From Nocardioides sp. (GTDB lineage Bacteria; Actinomycetota; Actinomycetes; Propionibacteriales; Nocardioidaceae): DNA of 64,000 nt. The stretch covers positions 53,716 to 117,715 of the forward strand of contig NZ_JACIXG010000007.1 in NCBI RefSeq assembly GCF_014360585.1, in the 5' to 3' direction. Position numbers and translations under genes: made by a program. The notes under the pieces are model-generated. The model was not told the origin of the DNA and did not search any database. It was given only the letters and a program-made list of their open reading frames with translations. Of this stretch, positions 60,183-64,000 are shown piece by piece (positions within the stretch are counted from its first letter, which is position 1; every line of letters begins with the position of its first letter).

Positions 60183-60800
60183 ATGGAGGACATCGTGTTC
60201 GACCACGAACAGAAGCCCGGCCACGGCGCCGACGACGCGCAACGCGCGGCGGAGCAGGCTGACGAGCAGGGCCTTCTCTTCACCGACGATGTCTCGACCC
60301 TGCCCAGCGACACCGGTTACCGCGGACCGACGGCCTGCAACGCGGCCGGGATCAGCTACCGCCAGCTCGACTACTGGGCCCGCACCGGGCTCGTCGAGCC
60401 GAGCGTGCGCGGCGCGACCGGCTCAGGCACGCAGCGGCTCTACTCCTTCCGCGACATCTTGATCCTCAAGGTCATCAAGCGTCTGCTCGACGCCGGCATC
60501 TCGCTGCAGCAGATCCGTGCCGCAGTGCAGCACCTGCGCGAGCGCGGCACCGACGACCTGACCCGCGTCACCCTGATGAGCGACGGCGCCTCGGTCTACG
60601 AGTGCACCAGCAACGACGAGGTCATCGATCTGCTCCAGGGCGGACAGGGTGTCTTCGGCATCGCCATCGGTGGTGTCTGGCGCGAGGTCGAGGGGACTCT
60701 CGCCGAGCTCCCCAGCGAGCGTACGTCCGAGGACGGCGAGCAGGTCGCCTCGATGTCCGACGAGCTGGCCGCCAGGCGCGCCGCCCGCACCGCCGGGTGA
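60183..60800 (+). CDS. MerR-family regulator, Rv1830-like
   Basis: 205 residues. MerR HTH at about 40-110: GYRGPTACNAAGISYRQLDY, then IKRLLDAGISLQQIRAAVQH; the C-terminal half carries SDGASVYECTSNDEVIDLLQ and GGQGVFGIAIGGVWREVEGT, typical of the Rv1830 group, which affects cell division and lacks the Cys residues of metal sensors. GGAG precedes the ATG. Closed by a strong terminator. Confidence 0.88.
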   Translation: MEDIVFDHEQKPGHGADDAQRAAEQADEQGLLFTDDVSTLPSDTGYRGPTACNAAGISYRQLDYWARTGLVEPSVRGATGSGTQRLYSFRDILILKVIKRLLDAGISLQQIRAAVQHLRERGTDDLTRVTLMSDGASVYECTSNDEVIDLLQGGQGVFGIAIGGVWREVEGTLAELPSERTSEDGEQVASMSDELAARRAARTAG

Positions 60801-60821
60801 GATAGGACTCAGTCGACACCG

Positions 60822-60857
60822 GCCCCTGAGGCCCCGCGAAGGCGGGGCCTCAGGGGC
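60822..60857 (+). terminator. Terminator after the second MerR gene
   Basis: Perfect 16-bp stem GCCCCTGAGGCCCCGC / GCGGGGCCTCAGGGGC, loop GAAG, followed by TCGTCCTTTA. Confidence 0.9.
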
Positions 60858-60884
60858 TCGTCCTTTATGCTGGGGCTGCTGACC

Positions 60885-61016
60885 ATCCCGCACGGGAGAG
60901 CCCCACGTGTTGGGGCGCCGAAGGGGCAATTCCTCCCCGGAAACTCTCAGGCACCCACGACTGTGCGGACCAGGCAACTCTGAAGCCGTGCATGTGCGGT
61001 GACAGAGGGGGAGGGC
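60885..61016 (+). ncRNA. Glycine riboswitch upstream of gcvP
   Basis: Contains the conserved elements in order: CGGGAGAG, GCGCCGAAGGGGCAA, GGAAACTCTCAGGCACC and then GGACCAGGCAACTCTGAAG with a closing TGACAGAGGGGGAGG. This fits one full aptamer with a shortened second part rather than two complete aptamers. It should turn gcvP on when glycine is high, independently of gcvH upstream. Confidence 0.9.
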
Positions 61017-61050
61017 TTACGAGTTGTCTTAGATGCCCTCAGGAGCCACT

Positions 61051-63921
<2,871 letters not shown>

Positions 63922-63928
63922 GCCCGTC

Positions 63929-64000
63929 GGTCGAGCCGCCGGAGCCGCTAAGCGGAGGCGTGTCGAGACCAACACGGTTCGTATGCGACCGTGTTGGTCT
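63929..64000. repeat. Palindromic repeat copy, cut by window end
   Basis: GTCGAGCCGCCGGAGCCGCT, then AGCGGAGGCGTGTCGAGACC, AACACGGTT, then ACCGTGTTGGTCT: left half and start of the right half of the element seen in jetB. It lies just after the gcvP stop. Confidence 0.9.

Overview
This window is chromosomal DNA from a high-GC actinobacterium, most likely Nocardioides or a close Propionibacteriales relative. The evidence is the strong third-position G/C bias, the block from a CDP-alcohol phosphatidyltransferase to gcvP (54.4-63.9 kb) that matches mycobacterial Rv1822-Rv1832 gene for gene, HelR and ECF41 regulators, a DUF222/13E12 HNH gene, and many apparently leaderless genes. The genus is inference; no rRNA is present.

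Layout. 0-4.3 kb: 3' end of der, a broken LuxR-type regulator, MarR, a VOC protein, a protein with two ribbon-helix-helix-like units, and a divergent gluconokinase/FadR pair. 4.2-9.7 kb: tRNA-Pro followed by a decayed integrative element. Its tyrosine integrase carries a 2-bp frameshift and is split by a complete IS3-family element with 25-bp inverted repeats and a CCAC target duplication. The cargo is a DUF2510/PH/SHOCT protein and a two-gene unit ending in an exonuclease-BRCT-zinc-finger fusion. 9.7-22.2 kb: small regulator-effector pairs, namely RDD protein, cupin, HelR, NAD(P)H oxidoreductase/AraC, methyltransferase, TetR/ABC exporter with two tandem operators, DUF1254 protein, TetR/CPBP protease, and an ECF41 sigma factor with a DoxX-like gene that both carry an ECF41-type promoter.

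22.6-28.5 kb holds the least familiar system: five tightly packed genes (HMA metallochaperone, SufS-like desulfurase, an unrecognised protein ending in an HMA domain, a Y4yA-like PLP decarboxylase homologue, a cysteine synthase-rhodanese fusion), facing a His/Met-rich DUF5134 membrane protein. I read it as a copper-linked sulfur amino-acid or metallophore pathway, by inference only. 28.6-34.5 kb is the fructose PTS regulon (ptsH, fruA, fruK, fruR and divergent ptsI) around a palindrome that supplies both -35 boxes. 34.5-36.6 kb is a scrap zone with truncated genes, an IS21 remnant and a VanZ-like gene.

37.9-44.8 kb is a complete type I Wadjet plasmid-defence operon (jetABCD); a 124-bp genome-type palindromic repeat lies inside the jetB reading frame. 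44.9-50 kb: ChaA antiporter, gamma-glutamyltransferase, a repeat-filled gap, and the HNH gene. 50-54.4 kb: a Tat-exported GMC oxidoreductase and two CNNM/CorC-like membrane proteins. 54.4-64 kb: the conserved cell-envelope/glycine-cleavage block with gcvH, GarA-like FHA protein, two MerR regulators, a bifunctional nuclease, and gcvP behind a glycine riboswitch. Two matching 21-bp palindromes in this block look like a shared operator.
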